A stretch of 64,000 bases of DNA, taken from contig JACJNZ010000052.1 in NCBI GenBank assembly GCA_014695325.1, positions 1 to 64,000 on the forward strand. The letters are read 5' to 3'. Each line of letters begins with the position of its first letter. Position 1 is the stretch's first letter. Source of the DNA: Cyanobacteria bacterium FACHB-502 (lineage in GTDB: Bacteria > Cyanobacteriota > Cyanobacteriia > Elainellales > Elainellaceae). Both the position numbers and the translations under genes were made by a program. The notes beneath the pieces were generated by a model, which was not told where the DNA came from, searched no databases, and was given only the letters and a program-made list of their open reading frames with translations. Of this stretch, positions 8,571-18,297 are shown piece by piece.

Positions 8571-9917
8571 ATGGAAACTCAGACGAATGCTGTAGAAACT
8601 CAAGCTGATGCAACTAAACTGAAGCGCGTCTTTGGTTTGCCAACCCTAATTATCTACGGAGTTGGCGATATTCTTGGAGCTGGAATTTATGCAGTTGTTG
8701 GCAAAATTGCAGGACTTTCTGGCACTCTGGTTTGGGCTTCGTTTCTCGTTGCAATGGTCGTTGCTGCGCTTACCGCGTTGAGCTATGCCGAACTGGGCAG
8801 CCGCATTCCGCAAAGCGGAGGAGTTGCCTGCTTTGTCAACCGGGCATTTCGCACAGATTGGCTTTCAGTTCTAGTGGGCTGGTTAATGTTTTGTACCTGC
8901 CTGGTGTCGATGGCAACCCTCTCAAAGGCGTTTGCAGGCTATCTGAATGCTTTTATTCCTGTTATTCCTGACTGGTTCATTATTCTCGCTTTGTTTTCAG
9001 TACTAGCGTTTGTGAACTTTAGGGGAATGCAGGAGTCTTCTGCCCTTAATATTTTTTGTACGACGCTGGAAGTTTCAGGACTGCTGATCGTCGTTCTGGT
9101 TTCGGTTTTGTTTCTGCTAGGCAACGGGGCAACCGCTCAAGCTCTGCCCATCGCTTCGGCTCCCTCTGGGCAAACAGTAGGCTGGTTAGCTGTGGTGCAG
9201 GGTGCGGCTCTGGCGTTCTATGCCTTTGTAGGGTTTGAGGACATTGTAAATGTGGCAGAGGAAGTCAAAAATCCAGAACGCAATCTGCCTAGAGCAATTC
9301 TGCTGGCCCTGGCAATTGCCGGAGGGGTGTATATCCTGGTGTCCTGGCTGGCGGTTCAGGTGATCAGTCCCTCGGAGTTAGCTGCTTCCAATGCGCCGCT
9401 ATTAGATGTGGTTCGTCAGGCACAGCCGAATTTTCCTTCGGTCATTTTTACTGTCATTGCTTTGTTTGCCGTACTCAATACTGCCCTGCTCAACTTCATT
9501 ACGGCATCTCGACTGCTTTATGGAATGGCGCGGGAAGGGCTGCTGCCTGCCTGGTTGGGTAAACTTCATCGGAGCAGACAAACGCCCTATCGTACGCTGA
9601 TTGTGATTCTGCCGATCGCGATTTTCCTGGCACTCTCCGGTACGCTGCAATTCCTGGCAGGAACGACAGCAACATTAATTCTGGCAATGTTTTGTCTGGT
9701 CAACCTCTCGCTGCTGATCATTAAGCGTCGTGAACCGCGATCGAACGGATTTCGAGTGCCTTTGCCGATACCCGCCCTCGCGCTGCTGTTGAACCTGATC
9801 CTGGTTGCCTTTGCCTCGCGAGAAAGTCACATTCTGGCATTGGCGTTTGTAGGCATAGGGGTGCTTTTGATTGGCATTCAGAGTGCGGTGAAAAAACAGC
9901 GATCGCACAGCCTTTAA
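8571..9917 (+). CDS. APC-superfamily amino acid permease
   Basis: A 448-residue integral membrane transporter of the amino acid-polyamine-organocation superfamily. Start is ATG 8571, with an AAAGGT site upstream; an in-frame TTG at 8562 is the alternative. The TM1 signature IYGVGDILGAGIYAVVGK carries the unwound GAGIY substrate-binding motif. TM6 contains AFYAFVGFEDIVNVAEEVKNPERNLP, the conserved stretch typical of basic/neutral amino acid permeases. About 12 hydrophobic segments are visible. Substrate is not assignable. The 800-bp upstream gap holds dispersed repeats and AT-rich sequence. It is a monocistronic-looking gene. Confidence 0.85.
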   Translation: METQTNAVETQADATKLKRVFGLPTLIIYGVGDILGAGIYAVVGKIAGLSGTLVWASFLVAMVVAALTALSYAELGSRIPQSGGVACFVNRAFRTDWLSVLVGWLMFCTCLVSMATLSKAFAGYLNAFIPVIPDWFIILALFSVLAFVNFRGMQESSALNIFCTTLEVSGLLIVVLVSVLFLLGNGATAQALPIASAPSGQTVGWLAVVQGAALAFYAFVGFEDIVNVAEEVKNPERNLPRAILLALAIAGGVYILVSWLAVQVISPSELAASNAPLLDVVRQAQPNFPSVIFTVIALFAVLNTALLNFITASRLLYGMAREGLLPAWLGKLHRSRQTPYRTLIVILPIAIFLALSGTLQFLAGTTATLILAMFCLVNLSLLIIKRREPRSNGFRVPLPIPALALLLNLILVAFASRESHILALAFVGIGVLLIGIQSAVKKQRSHSL

Positions 9918-10350
9918 CGCTCGATGAATTGATGATGAATCGATCAAGACGGATACGCTAATTTCGTTTGTTCATCCCTGGTTTCTGGGTTGATGTTTTG
10001 TCTTTCATTAATAAGAACATCGGTTGATACTTTTCGGTAGTCCTCTCTTCCTTCTTCCTTTAGAAAGAGGAATTTAGACTTTGCTTATGACAAAACAGTA
10101 CTGTTTGTCACGCTCGTTCATTCTGTTCGTTTATTTTGGCTGCGATCGGCTCACTGCCTATTAAGGGATTTAGTGTTGTATCGCTCAACGGATGGATGTG
10201 AAAGGATTTATATGAAAGGATAGTTTTAGAAATATTAACAGAAATAGCGCAATCGCTTATGCAATATCGCCTGCTTGATATTTGCGATCGGGCATTTTTT
10301 TAGTGCCTTTTCTGCTTGCTTAAGCTTGTCACAGATGCTGCTGAACAAGA
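9918..10350. other. Intergenic region, no gene seen
   Basis: 433 bp between the permease and the RTX-type gene. It contains a weak hairpin near 10260-10286 (GCAATATC / GATATTTGC) followed by GATCGGGCATTTTTTT, which could act as a terminator or leader structure. Otherwise it is AT-rich upstream sequence without a recognisable promoter or reading frame. Confidence 0.4.
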
Positions 10351-12171
10351 ATGGCTTCTCAACTTAGAACTTACTTTGTTGGCAACAGCGTTACCGATAC
10401 CATTAACCAGGCTGGATTGGATGCGTTGTCAGAAAGCGGTGGAGACGATTTGATCTGGGGCAGACACGTCATTCCCGGTGCGCCCCTAAGCTGGATCTGG
10501 GAACACCCTAATAATGGATTTCAGCAGCAGCCCTACGGCTATTATCCTAGTGCGCTTGGTAACTATCAGTGGGATGCGCTGTCGCTTCAGCCGTTCGATC
10601 GCTCGGTTCTGGGAGGTCAGGGAAACCCGCAGCAGGGCGACTTGCAGATGGCGAGTAATTTCATCAATCTTGCCCGGCAAAATAGCCCCAATCTTCAGGT
10701 CTACCTTTACCAGCGATGGCCCCGCAAATCGAGCCGCAATCCGAACCCCACCGCAGCCGATTGGGATGCTCTCTGGCAGGCAACTTACGGCGTAGAGACA
10801 TCGGGGAACAATAATGAGTCGCGCAGTTATTTTGAGCGGCTGCAAACTCGCCTACAGGAGGCGTTTCCCGATCTAAAGCCAATTCGGCTTGTGCCGGTGG
10901 GCGAAGTTCTGTTTCAGCTTAATCAAAAGATGCAGAGTGGGCAGGTTCCGGGCTATTCCAGCATTTGGGATCTGTATGTCGATAATATTCATCTCAATAA
11001 TATTGGGTCATACATTGTAGGAGCGACTTATTACGCCACGCTGTTTGGCGGCGATCTTACAAAACTGCCGATTCCTGTCCAATATTCCCTCAATCGTCCA
11101 GAGCAAAGCCGTCCAATCCCCATCAGTCCAGAGCTTGAATCGATTATTGAGCAGACTGTTCAAAGTGTGGTTGGCGTTGCTGCTCCGCCGATCGCCTCTG
11201 TTACCGAAGGTCAAGCCGGGGTTCGCCCTCCGACGGTGGCTCCTGAGCTTCCTGCTGTATCGATCGTCGATGTTGCTGCAATCGAAGGACGCGATTCTAC
11301 AGCAGCGATTACGGTGAGTTTGTCTAAAGCAGGGACTCAGCCAATTACCATCCGCTACAGCACCGCAGACGGAACGGCTCAAGCAGGCAGCGATTATGCT
11401 CCAATCAGCGGCACGATCGCCTTTGCGCCCGGTCAAACCACCCAAACGATCGCACTGCCCATTCTGAACGATAACGTGCCCGAAGCTGATGAAACCCTGA
11501 CCCTGACGCTGAGCAATGCCAACAACGGTGCGATTCTGGACGCTGAGGCGACGGTCACGATTAGCGATACCCTAGCGGCGACGGTCAGCACAACCCTGCC
11601 TAAAGCAATGGAAAGCCTGCGGCTCATGGGAACTACCCCTATTAGCGGCATCGGCAACGCGAGGAACAATGCCATCACGGGTAACGCAGGCAACAATCGG
11701 CTGCTGGGAAAAGCAGGTCGCGATGTTCTCGCGGGTGAAGCGGGAGCTGATCGGCTACTGGGTCAATCCGGAATGGATACGCTCATTGGGGGTGCAGGAA
11801 ATGACATTCTTACAGGCGGGCGCCAATCCGATCGCTTTTGGTTTGGTGCGGGTGTGCCGTTTGCCGAGATAGGTCTGGATCGCGTTACTGATTTCGTCTC
11901 CAAACGCGATCGCATTGGCTTAAGTCAACCCACGTTTAGCCGACTTCAAAGCGACATAGGACGTGGATTTCAGAGCAAAAGCGAGTTTGCGATCGTGAAC
12001 TCCGACCGGGCAGCAGCGCAGCAATCCGCTCTGATTGTCTACAACAGCAGAAATGGCAGCCTGTTTTACAACGAAAATGGCAGCACAGCCGGATTTGGCG
12101 AGGGCGGGAAGTTTGCCTTGCTGCAAGGGTCGCCAACGCTGAGGGTGCGTGATTTTGTGATTCAGGGCTAG
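10351..12171 (+). CDS. Secreted SGNH-hydrolase / Calx-beta / RTX-repeat protein
   Basis: A 606-residue multidomain protein. Residues 1-240 resemble an SGNH hydrolase: block I is reduced to GNSVT (Ser13), and the C-terminal block VDNIHLNNIG supplies the D..H pair. Residues about 305-410 form a Calx-beta domain (TVSLSKAGTQPITIRYSTADGT..., GSDYAPISGTI, PEADETLTLTLSNA). Residues about 435-500 carry RTX-like calcium nonapeptides (AGNNRLLGKAGRDVL, GGAGNDILTGGRQSDRF), followed by the DRVTDF-type C-terminal module. There is no N-terminal signal peptide, which fits type I secretion by a C-terminal signal. The substrate, probably a carbohydrate ester, is inferred only from the fold. Confidence 0.75.
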   Translation: MASQLRTYFVGNSVTDTINQAGLDALSESGGDDLIWGRHVIPGAPLSWIWEHPNNGFQQQPYGYYPSALGNYQWDALSLQPFDRSVLGGQGNPQQGDLQMASNFINLARQNSPNLQVYLYQRWPRKSSRNPNPTAADWDALWQATYGVETSGNNNESRSYFERLQTRLQEAFPDLKPIRLVPVGEVLFQLNQKMQSGQVPGYSSIWDLYVDNIHLNNIGSYIVGATYYATLFGGDLTKLPIPVQYSLNRPEQSRPIPISPELESIIEQTVQSVVGVAAPPIASVTEGQAGVRPPTVAPELPAVSIVDVAAIEGRDSTAAITVSLSKAGTQPITIRYSTADGTAQAGSDYAPISGTIAFAPGQTTQTIALPILNDNVPEADETLTLTLSNANNGAILDAEATVTISDTLAATVSTTLPKAMESLRLMGTTPISGIGNARNNAITGNAGNNRLLGKAGRDVLAGEAGADRLLGQSGMDTLIGGAGNDILTGGRQSDRFWFGAGVPFAEIGLDRVTDFVSKRDRIGLSQPTFSRLQSDIGRGFQSKSEFAIVNSDRAAAQQSALIVYNSRNGSLFYNENGSTAGFGEGGKFALLQGSPTLRVRDFVIQG

Positions 12172-12949
12172 CGCAAAAAAAATTCCCGAACACCAAAATG
12201 GAGTCCAGGAAATTGAAATCAGGGTGCATCTACCACTCCCTCTTTCCCTGGAAGTGACTGCCCGTCCGGAAAATTTGACCCAGATTTTTAGCTTAGTTTT
12301 TAGTTTTAGCCCAATCTCGATTTCCCGGAAAGACAATTTTGCAGCCTGCTTGAAAAGCTCAAATCTCGCCGTAACTTTTTTGCGTGGGCTGCGTCTTAGG
12401 GTTCAGTAGCTGGATCGAGTATCCTACAGACTGCGATCGGAATAGGACGGGGCTTAGACCAGATCTGCCTTGGAACTGTTCTGGCAGACCTGTATTGGGA
12501 TAGATTCGATCTGGATTGCTGAACTCTCCTGGGCAATGCTCAGGCAGACGAACAATGGATGAAAACGGAGTGGATGAAAACAGAGCGCGATTCGAGCTTT
12601 TTTATACCTCTATCCCCGCTAAGTAAGGTAGCGATTATCCTTCTGGCGATCTGCGAAGCGGACGGCTAGAACGAGCGGAAATTGAAGCAGCTCACCAGGA
12701 TTTATTTCCTGATTGGTTTGCAAGTTTGATGAACTTCGCTTGTAAGCGTCTGATTTTCGCTAGGCTAGCAAATGTTGTGTTTATCAGGGGCTCTGAGCTT
12801 GCCTTTCGCCGATGTGCTGTTCCGCCTCCTGGGTTCAGTCTTTTGTCGATCGTCCGATTTACTGTTTTGTCCATTGTTCAGTCCATCGAGGTTCAGCCCT
12901 CAGAGAGCCGCAGATTCAGTTGAGCGATTAGCAGGAGCGCACGGGTAAG
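12172..12949. other. Long intergenic region, no convincing gene
   Basis: 778 bp separate the RTX protein from the CHAT gene. Short frames (for example 12726-12923) lack family resemblance and good start sites. A tandem repeat of about 15 bp (GGATGAAAACGGAGT / GGATGAAAACAGAGC) occurs near 12554-12583. Promoter elements for the CHAT gene are expected near 12850-12930, but none can be assigned with confidence. Confidence 0.4.
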
Positions 12950-15583
12950 GTGACTCAGGAATTTCATGTGTCTGTAACCCCAGTAGGGAACAATGAGTAT
13001 CTGGTTCGGACAGAGCGAGTTGCGCCAGGAGTGCCGCTTGCGGAAGAACAATTTGTTTTGCCCCTGGAGTCGTGGCTGACTCAAGCGCGTCAGCTCATGA
13101 ACGATCCGCTCGTGGGCATTTTGCAGGGCGAACGGGCATTTATAACCAACCCGGAACACCCCAGTGTTTTGCAGCCGTCGCTTAGTCTAGTGGAGCTGGG
13201 ACAGCAGCTTTATCATCATTTGTTTCAAGGCACGTTGCGCGATAGCTGGCTGATGGCTCAGGGGGTTGCTCAAAACCGTCGTCAGGCATTGCGACTGCGA
13301 CTGGGGCTGAAGGGCGATCGCCTGCCCCGCCTGCCTTGGGAAGTGCTGTATGGCTCTGATGTGCCGATCGAGCGAATGCGGCAAAACCAGGCTGCGCCCC
13401 GTCCTTTGGCAACCGGAATTCAGGTCATTTTCTCGCGCTATCGTCCGGGCACTCGTCTGGCGGAAGAAGGGGGGTCGCTGATGCTAGAACCGGGTCAGCC
13501 GCTCAAAATTCTTATGGTGGTTGCCTCGCCGAGCGATCGCGAGCAGTTGCAGCTTTATCGGGAAGCTACCCAGCTTCAGCAAGAGCTGCGGATGCCGTCC
13601 ACGCTGCCTTCGGAGCCAGAAATTCAGCTTACGATCTTGAGTCAGCCTGGACGGGAAGAGCTAACGCAGGCACTCGAACAGGGTCAGTTTCAGGTGCTTC
13701 ACTATGCGGGACACAGTGATGTCAGCGCGGGCGGCGGTTCGCTGTATCTGGTAAATAATCGTACCGGGCTCACCGAACTGATGAGCGGCGACGACCTGGC
13801 GGGCTTGCTGGTGAATAACGGCATTCGTCTGGCGGTGTTTAATTCCTGTCGCGGCGCGTATCTGCCCACCGAAACCGATCCCGCAATGGGGCGAAATCTG
13901 GAACAAAACCTGGCAGAGGCATTGGTCAGTCGGGGAATTCCTTCGGTGCTGGCAATGGCAGAGCAGATTCCCGATGAAGTGGCTTTGAATCTGACCCGCC
14001 TGTTCTATCGCAACCTGAAGCAGGGCTACCCGATCGATCTCAGCCTCAGCCGCGCCAGGCAGGGCTTAATTTCATCCTATGGCTCGAATCAGTTTTACTG
14101 GGCACTGCCGATTCTCTATCTGCATCCAGAGTTTGACGGCTACCTGACTCCCACCGATCGATCACAGGAGGACCCCGCCGATCGCCTGCTGTTTACGCCG
14201 CCCACCTATGAGGTGTTTCCGCTGCCGCCTGGCGAAGAAGCAATTTTTCCGCCTGCGCTGCTTGTTAATGCAGAACCCGTTGCTTCGCCGTTTCCCGAAG
14301 AAGTCATCGCAGCCGACGAAGCCGACATGATTGCTCAGGCAGTCCTCGCCGAAGATGCAGACTGGCTGGACGCGCTCGACGATGCGGGAGCGGTTGACGA
14401 CGATGATTTTGCAGTGGCAGACATGATCCGGCAGCTTATTCCGCCTACGCCAAGCGAGACTCCAGTTGCTCCGCCTGCGGTTTCAACGCCCCCGATCGCT
14501 CCAGCAGCGTCCACCATTCGCCCGACTCCTCCGGCTGTTCCGAGTCATCGCACCCCGCCCCCTGCAAAGGTTGCTGTTCCCAAAGCACTTGTCACGCCCG
14601 ACTCCGCTGAGCTTACTGCTCCTGACCCGCCTGGAGACTCCCTCAGCGAACCCAGCAGACAGACCCCCACCGAACAGGTTCACACCGAACAGATTCCAGG
14701 GGGGCAGGTTCACACCGAGCAAAGCTACCAGCGACGCACTACTGCCCGTCAACGGCAAAATAAAGCGATCGTCCTACCCCTGGTTGGGGCTGCCGGAGCG
14801 ATCGGGCTGGCGATCGTCGGATTTTGGGCAGTGCCTCAGATTGTCTCGCAGTTTCAAAGCAGGGTGAGTGAGACAACCGCTACCAATCCCCCGACGCTCC
14901 AGGCGGAACTCGCCGCAAAATCAACTCCTGACCTGAAGCAGCTTGCGATCGATAGCTTTACGCAAAACCGCTACAATCGCGGTCAGCAGGCAGTTGAGGC
15001 GTTGCTCGATCGCGGTGCTTTTACCGAAGCCGAAGCCGCGCTTGCCAGCATTCCAGTCGATCGCCGCAATGATGCTACGACTCACTTCCTACAAGGTCGC
15101 TTAGCATGGCAGGCTGCTAAACAGGGCAACAGTCAATATAGCGTTGCCAATGCCCGCCAGAGCTGGGAAAAAGCAGTTGCCGCCGATTCAGACAATGCGC
15201 TTTACTATGAGGCGATCGGCTTTGCCGACTACGAAGCGGGAAAACCAGAGCAGGCGATTCAGTCCTGGGTGCGGGCACTCTCGCTTCAGGAACAGCCAGC
15301 TGCCCAGGAAACCTCAACCGCAGCTCGGCCTGCCCTAAACGATCGCATCTTAACCAGCTACGCTGGAATTGCCCTCGCGCTCTGGAAAACCTCAACTAAC
15401 CCCGATACCGCCCAGCCCGGAGAACTGCTCAGCAAAGCCGTTAAAACCTATCAAATGGTTTCAACCATGAACCCACAGCAGTTCCAGCCCAATGCCCTCA
15501 GCCAAAACTGGCTCTGGACACCGATCGCGATTCGGGATTGGCAGACGCTAGGGGCAGCGACACCGGAGGCAAATGGAGGGTAA
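12950..15583 (+). CDS. CHAT-domain (caspase-like) protein with transmembrane and TPR-like C-terminal half
   Basis: An 877-residue protein starting with GTG 12950, with AGGAG at 12933. Residues about 90-410 form a CHAT (caspase HetF Associated with TPRs) domain. The putative catalytic pair is His255 (HYAGHSD) and Cys300 (NSCRGAY), so the protease dyad is preserved. Residues about 430-600 are a Pro/Ala/Asp-rich, probably disordered linker. A membrane helix lies at about 604-628 (IVLPLVGAAGAIGLAIVGF). The C-terminal 250 residues contain helical repeats resembling TPRs (ARQSWEKAVAADSDNALYYEAIGFADYEAGKPEQAIQ). A stand-alone, membrane-tethered CHAT protein is a candidate signalling or stress protease; no partner is adjacent. 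Confidence 0.85.
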   Translation: MTQEFHVSVTPVGNNEYLVRTERVAPGVPLAEEQFVLPLESWLTQARQLMNDPLVGILQGERAFITNPEHPSVLQPSLSLVELGQQLYHHLFQGTLRDSWLMAQGVAQNRRQALRLRLGLKGDRLPRLPWEVLYGSDVPIERMRQNQAAPRPLATGIQVIFSRYRPGTRLAEEGGSLMLEPGQPLKILMVVASPSDREQLQLYREATQLQQELRMPSTLPSEPEIQLTILSQPGREELTQALEQGQFQVLHYAGHSDVSAGGGSLYLVNNRTGLTELMSGDDLAGLLVNNGIRLAVFNSCRGAYLPTETDPAMGRNLEQNLAEALVSRGIPSVLAMAEQIPDEVALNLTRLFYRNLKQGYPIDLSLSRARQGLISSYGSNQFYWALPILYLHPEFDGYLTPTDRSQEDPADRLLFTPPTYEVFPLPPGEEAIFPPALLVNAEPVASPFPEEVIAADEADMIAQAVLAEDADWLDALDDAGAVDDDDFAVADMIRQLIPPTPSETPVAPPAVSTPPIAPAASTIRPTPPAVPSHRTPPPAKVAVPKALVTPDSAELTAPDPPGDSLSEPSRQTPTEQVHTEQIPGGQVHTEQSYQRRTTARQRQNKAIVLPLVGAAGAIGLAIVGFWAVPQIVSQFQSRVSETTATNPPTLQAELAAKSTPDLKQLAIDSFTQNRYNRGQQAVEALLDRGAFTEAEAALASIPVDRRNDATTHFLQGRLAWQAAKQGNSQYSVANARQSWEKAVAADSDNALYYEAIGFADYEAGKPEQAIQSWVRALSLQEQPAAQETSTAARPALNDRILTSYAGIALALWKTSTNPDTAQPGELLSKAVKTYQMVSTMNPQQFQPNALSQNWLWTPIAIRDWQTLGAATPEANGG

Positions 15584-15793
15584 AAGGTTGAATGAATGGA
15601 GGGGTGAGTGAGCGGATGAGGGAGTAAAGAGATAAGGGAGTAAAGAGATAAGGGGATGGGGAGATGGGGAGATCAGGGAATAGGGAGATTTGAACGACTT
15701 TGTGTGAATCGATCGCTGCCAAACTCCAACTTCACTAGACCTCTTCTAAACTCCATCCCTACAACTCCCCCACTCATCCACCCATCCACCCAT
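15584..15793. repeat. Purine-rich and pyrimidine-rich tracts between convergent genes
   Basis: After the CHAT stop codon the plus strand is a G/A tract (15590-15690) of units such as GGAGTAAAGAGATAAGG and GGGGAGATGGGGAGAT. It is followed by a C/T tract with CCACTCATCCACCCATCCA (15765-15797) running into the end of prmC. The two tracts are partly complementary, so the region can form a long imperfect hairpin between convergent genes. Similar low-complexity tracts are at 23519-23565 and 60900-60976. Confidence 0.6.
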
Positions 15794-16705
15794 TCACCTG
15801 CGATACGCCAGCGCAAACCGCTCAACCCCCGCCAGATCGGGATGAATCTGAATTCCAACATAGTTTCCCTGCGCTTTCAACAGAGCGGTAACGGCTTCTG
15901 CCTGACCTGCCATCATTTCGATTAGCCATAGTCCGCCCGATCGCAGATAGGTAGGAGCGGTTTCGACTAAAAGACGAATTGCATCGAGTCCGTCTGTGCC
16001 GCCATCGAGGGCAAGGTGGGGTTCGTGCTGGCTGACTTCGGGCTGCAAATCAGGGATCATGGGCTGCGGGATGTAGGGTGGGTTGGATACCATGCCGCTG
16101 AGCTTGCCTTTCAGGTCCGTGAGTGGCTCGAACCAAGAACCGCGATAAAACTGAATTCGATCGCTAAAGCCGCACTGTTTTGCGTTTTCCTGAGCCACAG
16201 CTAGAGCGGCTTCGCTAAAGTCTACGGCATGAATTTGAGCAGCCGGAAAGCTGTCGGCTAAACCAATCGCGATCGCCCCGCTTCCGGTTCCCAAATCTGC
16301 CCAGTGTTCCTTGGCTAAGCCAAAATTGGGCGCGATTCCATCGGCGGAGCAAGCCGCAGCCTGCGCTAAATCAATCAGAATTTCGGTTTCTGGGCGGGGA
16401 ATCAGGACGGCAGGCGTCACATGCAGCAGGAACTGTCGCCAGGGTGCAACCCCTGCAAGATACTGCACGGGAACTCGCTCGGTTAATCGCTGCTGCCATC
16501 GATCGCTGAGGGTCTCCAGGGGCACTTTGAGCGCGAGCGTTTGGGATGTGTAAGTTTCTAGGCGCAAGCTGAGGCGATCGAGTCCGGCAAGTTCTTGCAG
16601 AAGCCAATCGACTTCCTGGGGAGAAATTCCGGCGGCGATCGCCTGCTGTTTTGCGGTTTGCTGCCATTGCCACAGGGCGCTCCCAGAAACCTGAAAAGAA
16701 GGCAT
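15794..16705 (-). CDS. prmC: Peptide chain release factor N5-glutamine methyltransferase
   Basis: A 303-residue SAM-dependent methyltransferase of the HemK/PrmC family, which methylates the Gln of the GGQ motif in release factors RF1/RF2. Visible features are an N-terminal helical domain, the PvqYL motif (RVPVQYLAGVAPWRQF), the TEILID motif (RPETEILIDLA), SAM motif I DLGTGSGAIAIGLA, and the catalytic NPPY (SNPPYIPQ), all in expected order and spacing. ATG at 16705 is the natural start. The gene is preceded by a terminator-like hairpin, so it probably has its own promoter or receives read-through from tic22. Confidence 0.93.
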   Translation of the reverse strand: MPSFQVSGSALWQWQQTAKQQAIAAGISPQEVDWLLQELAGLDRLSLRLETYTSQTLALKVPLETLSDRWQQRLTERVPVQYLAGVAPWRQFLLHVTPAVLIPRPETEILIDLAQAAACSADGIAPNFGLAKEHWADLGTGSGAIAIGLADSFPAAQIHAVDFSEAALAVAQENAKQCGFSDRIQFYRGSWFEPLTDLKGKLSGMVSNPPYIPQPMIPDLQPEVSQHEPHLALDGGTDGLDAIRLLVETAPTYLRSGGLWLIEMMAGQAEAVTALLKAQGNYVGIQIHPDLAGVERFALAYRR

Positions 16706-16725
16706 AGATTACGCACTAATACGAT

Positions 16726-16750
16726 AAAAGGGCGCAAAATCAATGCGCCC
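16726..16750 (-). terminator. Rho-independent terminator downstream of tic22
   Basis: Read on the minus strand: GGGCGCA (16750-16744), a 7-nt loop, TGCGCCC (16736-16730), then TTTT. The 7-bp GC-rich stem is perfect. It lies 50 bp after the tic22 stop and just before the prmC start, separating the two genes. Confidence 0.75.
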
Positions 16751-16799
16751 CAGCGGAGACAAAACTCGAATTCACTTCAATCCAATAAACCCGATGGGC

Positions 16800-17642
16800 T
16801 TACCGGCGAGGCTGAGCGGGTTGCGCCTGTCGCTGCTGTCCTCCCTGCTGCCCCTGTCGCTGCTGCCCTTGCTGCCCCTGCCCACCCTGGGGCTGAAGCG
16901 ATCGAACAAATTCCACGCTGTCTCTAGGCGGAACCAGCAAAATCTGATTCAGTTCTTCGTTCTCGCTGGCTTGCAAGGTTTGGATCAGTCCTTCCAGGTT
17001 GACGACCTGAACCTGCATACCGTTCGCTAGCTCAGGCTGACTTTGCTGAAGGCGAGTCAAAACGGCTTGCAGCTCGGCTCTATCAAAGAACATGGGAATC
17101 ACCTGCTGATTGCCCTGCTGAATTGTCAGGTAGCCACGATTCTGACCACTGGACTGCGCCACAAAAATTGGCACTCCCTCAAATTCGTTAACGGTTTGTC
17201 CGCCTTCTCTCAAAATCGTCATTGCCGCGTCAACCTGCTGCTGGGCCGGGATAAAGGCAAAACGAAGCTGCTGGTCTTGCGGAGTCTGACCCGATCGCTC
17301 GGTTTCAGCGATTTGATAGATATCGGCAAGGGATACGGGAACCACCCGAACACCCTGTGCAACCTGAGGATTGCGGGTCTTAAGATCGTTCAGAAACCGC
17401 TCGGCATCCTGACGGTTAATAAAAACCCCGGCGACAGGACCGCGATTTTCCCCTTCGGTCGGCGAGGCAACCAGAGGGGCGCCCTGCTCATTTGCCAGGG
17501 TAAATACGGGGACGGGACGCAAGCGTTCCATCACCTGTTCGGCGGTTAAAGCCAGCACTCGCGCTGTGCCAGCCCAAAATGAACCGATTAGCACACTACT
17601 GACTAGACTTAGCGTTGCACTCCAACGAATGACTGACTTCAT
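16800..17642 (-). CDS. tic22: Tic22-like periplasmic protein
   Basis: A 280-residue protein beginning at ATG 17642, chosen because CAGGAGTTTTT precedes it and a typical signal peptide follows (MKSVIRWSATLSLVSSVLIG...ARVLA). The longer in-frame upstream extension lacks these. The body has Tic22-family features: VPVFTLANEQGAPLV, VAGVFINRQDAERFL and IPMFFDRAELQAVL, i.e. two related halves. The C-terminus is a low-complexity Gln/Gly/Arg tail (about 245-280). Cyanobacterial Tic22 is a periplasmic chaperone-like protein linked to outer-membrane biogenesis. The gene ends in a clear terminator. Confidence 0.82.
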   Translation of the reverse strand: MKSVIRWSATLSLVSSVLIGSFWAGTARVLALTAEQVMERLRPVPVFTLANEQGAPLVASPTEGENRGPVAGVFINRQDAERFLNDLKTRNPQVAQGVRVVPVSLADIYQIAETERSGQTPQDQQLRFAFIPAQQQVDAAMTILREGGQTVNEFEGVPIFVAQSSGQNRGYLTIQQGNQQVIPMFFDRAELQAVLTRLQQSQPELANGMQVQVVNLEGLIQTLQASENEELNQILLVPPRDSVEFVRSLQPQGGQGQQGQQRQGQQGGQQRQAQPAQPRR

Positions 17643-18297
17643 AAAAACTCCTGTGATGACGCGAGCATTCAGCAAAAAGGTGGGTGAATGATTCTGCAAA
17701 TAACTCTGCAATAACTCTGCATTAGCGTTGCCCAGCGTTGTGCTGTCTGCATCTGTCGCTTTGAGGTAAAAAACACTCAGTCGATCGCTTGACCCAACCA
17801 CTCAGCAGACGAGAATCTTGACCAGAGCGGGCAAAAGAAAGAGAGAAATCAATAGACTGTTTAGCGACCAACGCGACTCGCAGAATAGATTGGCACAATT
17901 TCAAGCAATAGGCAACCGTCCGCCTGTTGTTTCCAATAGAACAAGCTTATTCCAACGCTTCATCCTGCTTGACTTCCTTCGATCGTCCAAAGTTCCGGAT
18001 TGAGAGAAGCTGCTGATTTTCGCTAAAGTTAAAGTTTATTCTGCAAGCCCAGGTTGAAGCGATTGCCCCACCCCAAGATTTGAAGCGTCGTGCTTGTGTC
18101 TCGAACTTGTTTTCAGAACTGCCCTACGCCCCTCTATTTTGGGGAATTCGTCTGAGAAATTCGTCTGGGAAATTCGCTGTCATCCTGAATCGCGCAGTTC
18201 AACAATTTCTTACTTCCTTTCCGCCTTCAGCCCCGATTCTCCAGGTTTTCGCTACGATCGTTTATCACGTTGATCCTCTTTTTGCTTGAAAAATCTT
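17643..18297. other. Divergent upstream region, no gene seen
   Basis: 655 bp between the divergently transcribed tic22 and the binding-protein lipoprotein gene. Small open frames exist (for example 17818-18003) but have no recognisable family or ribosome-binding site. Promoters for both flanking genes should lie here. No operator, riboswitch or repeat of the dispersed family was recognised. Confidence 0.4.
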
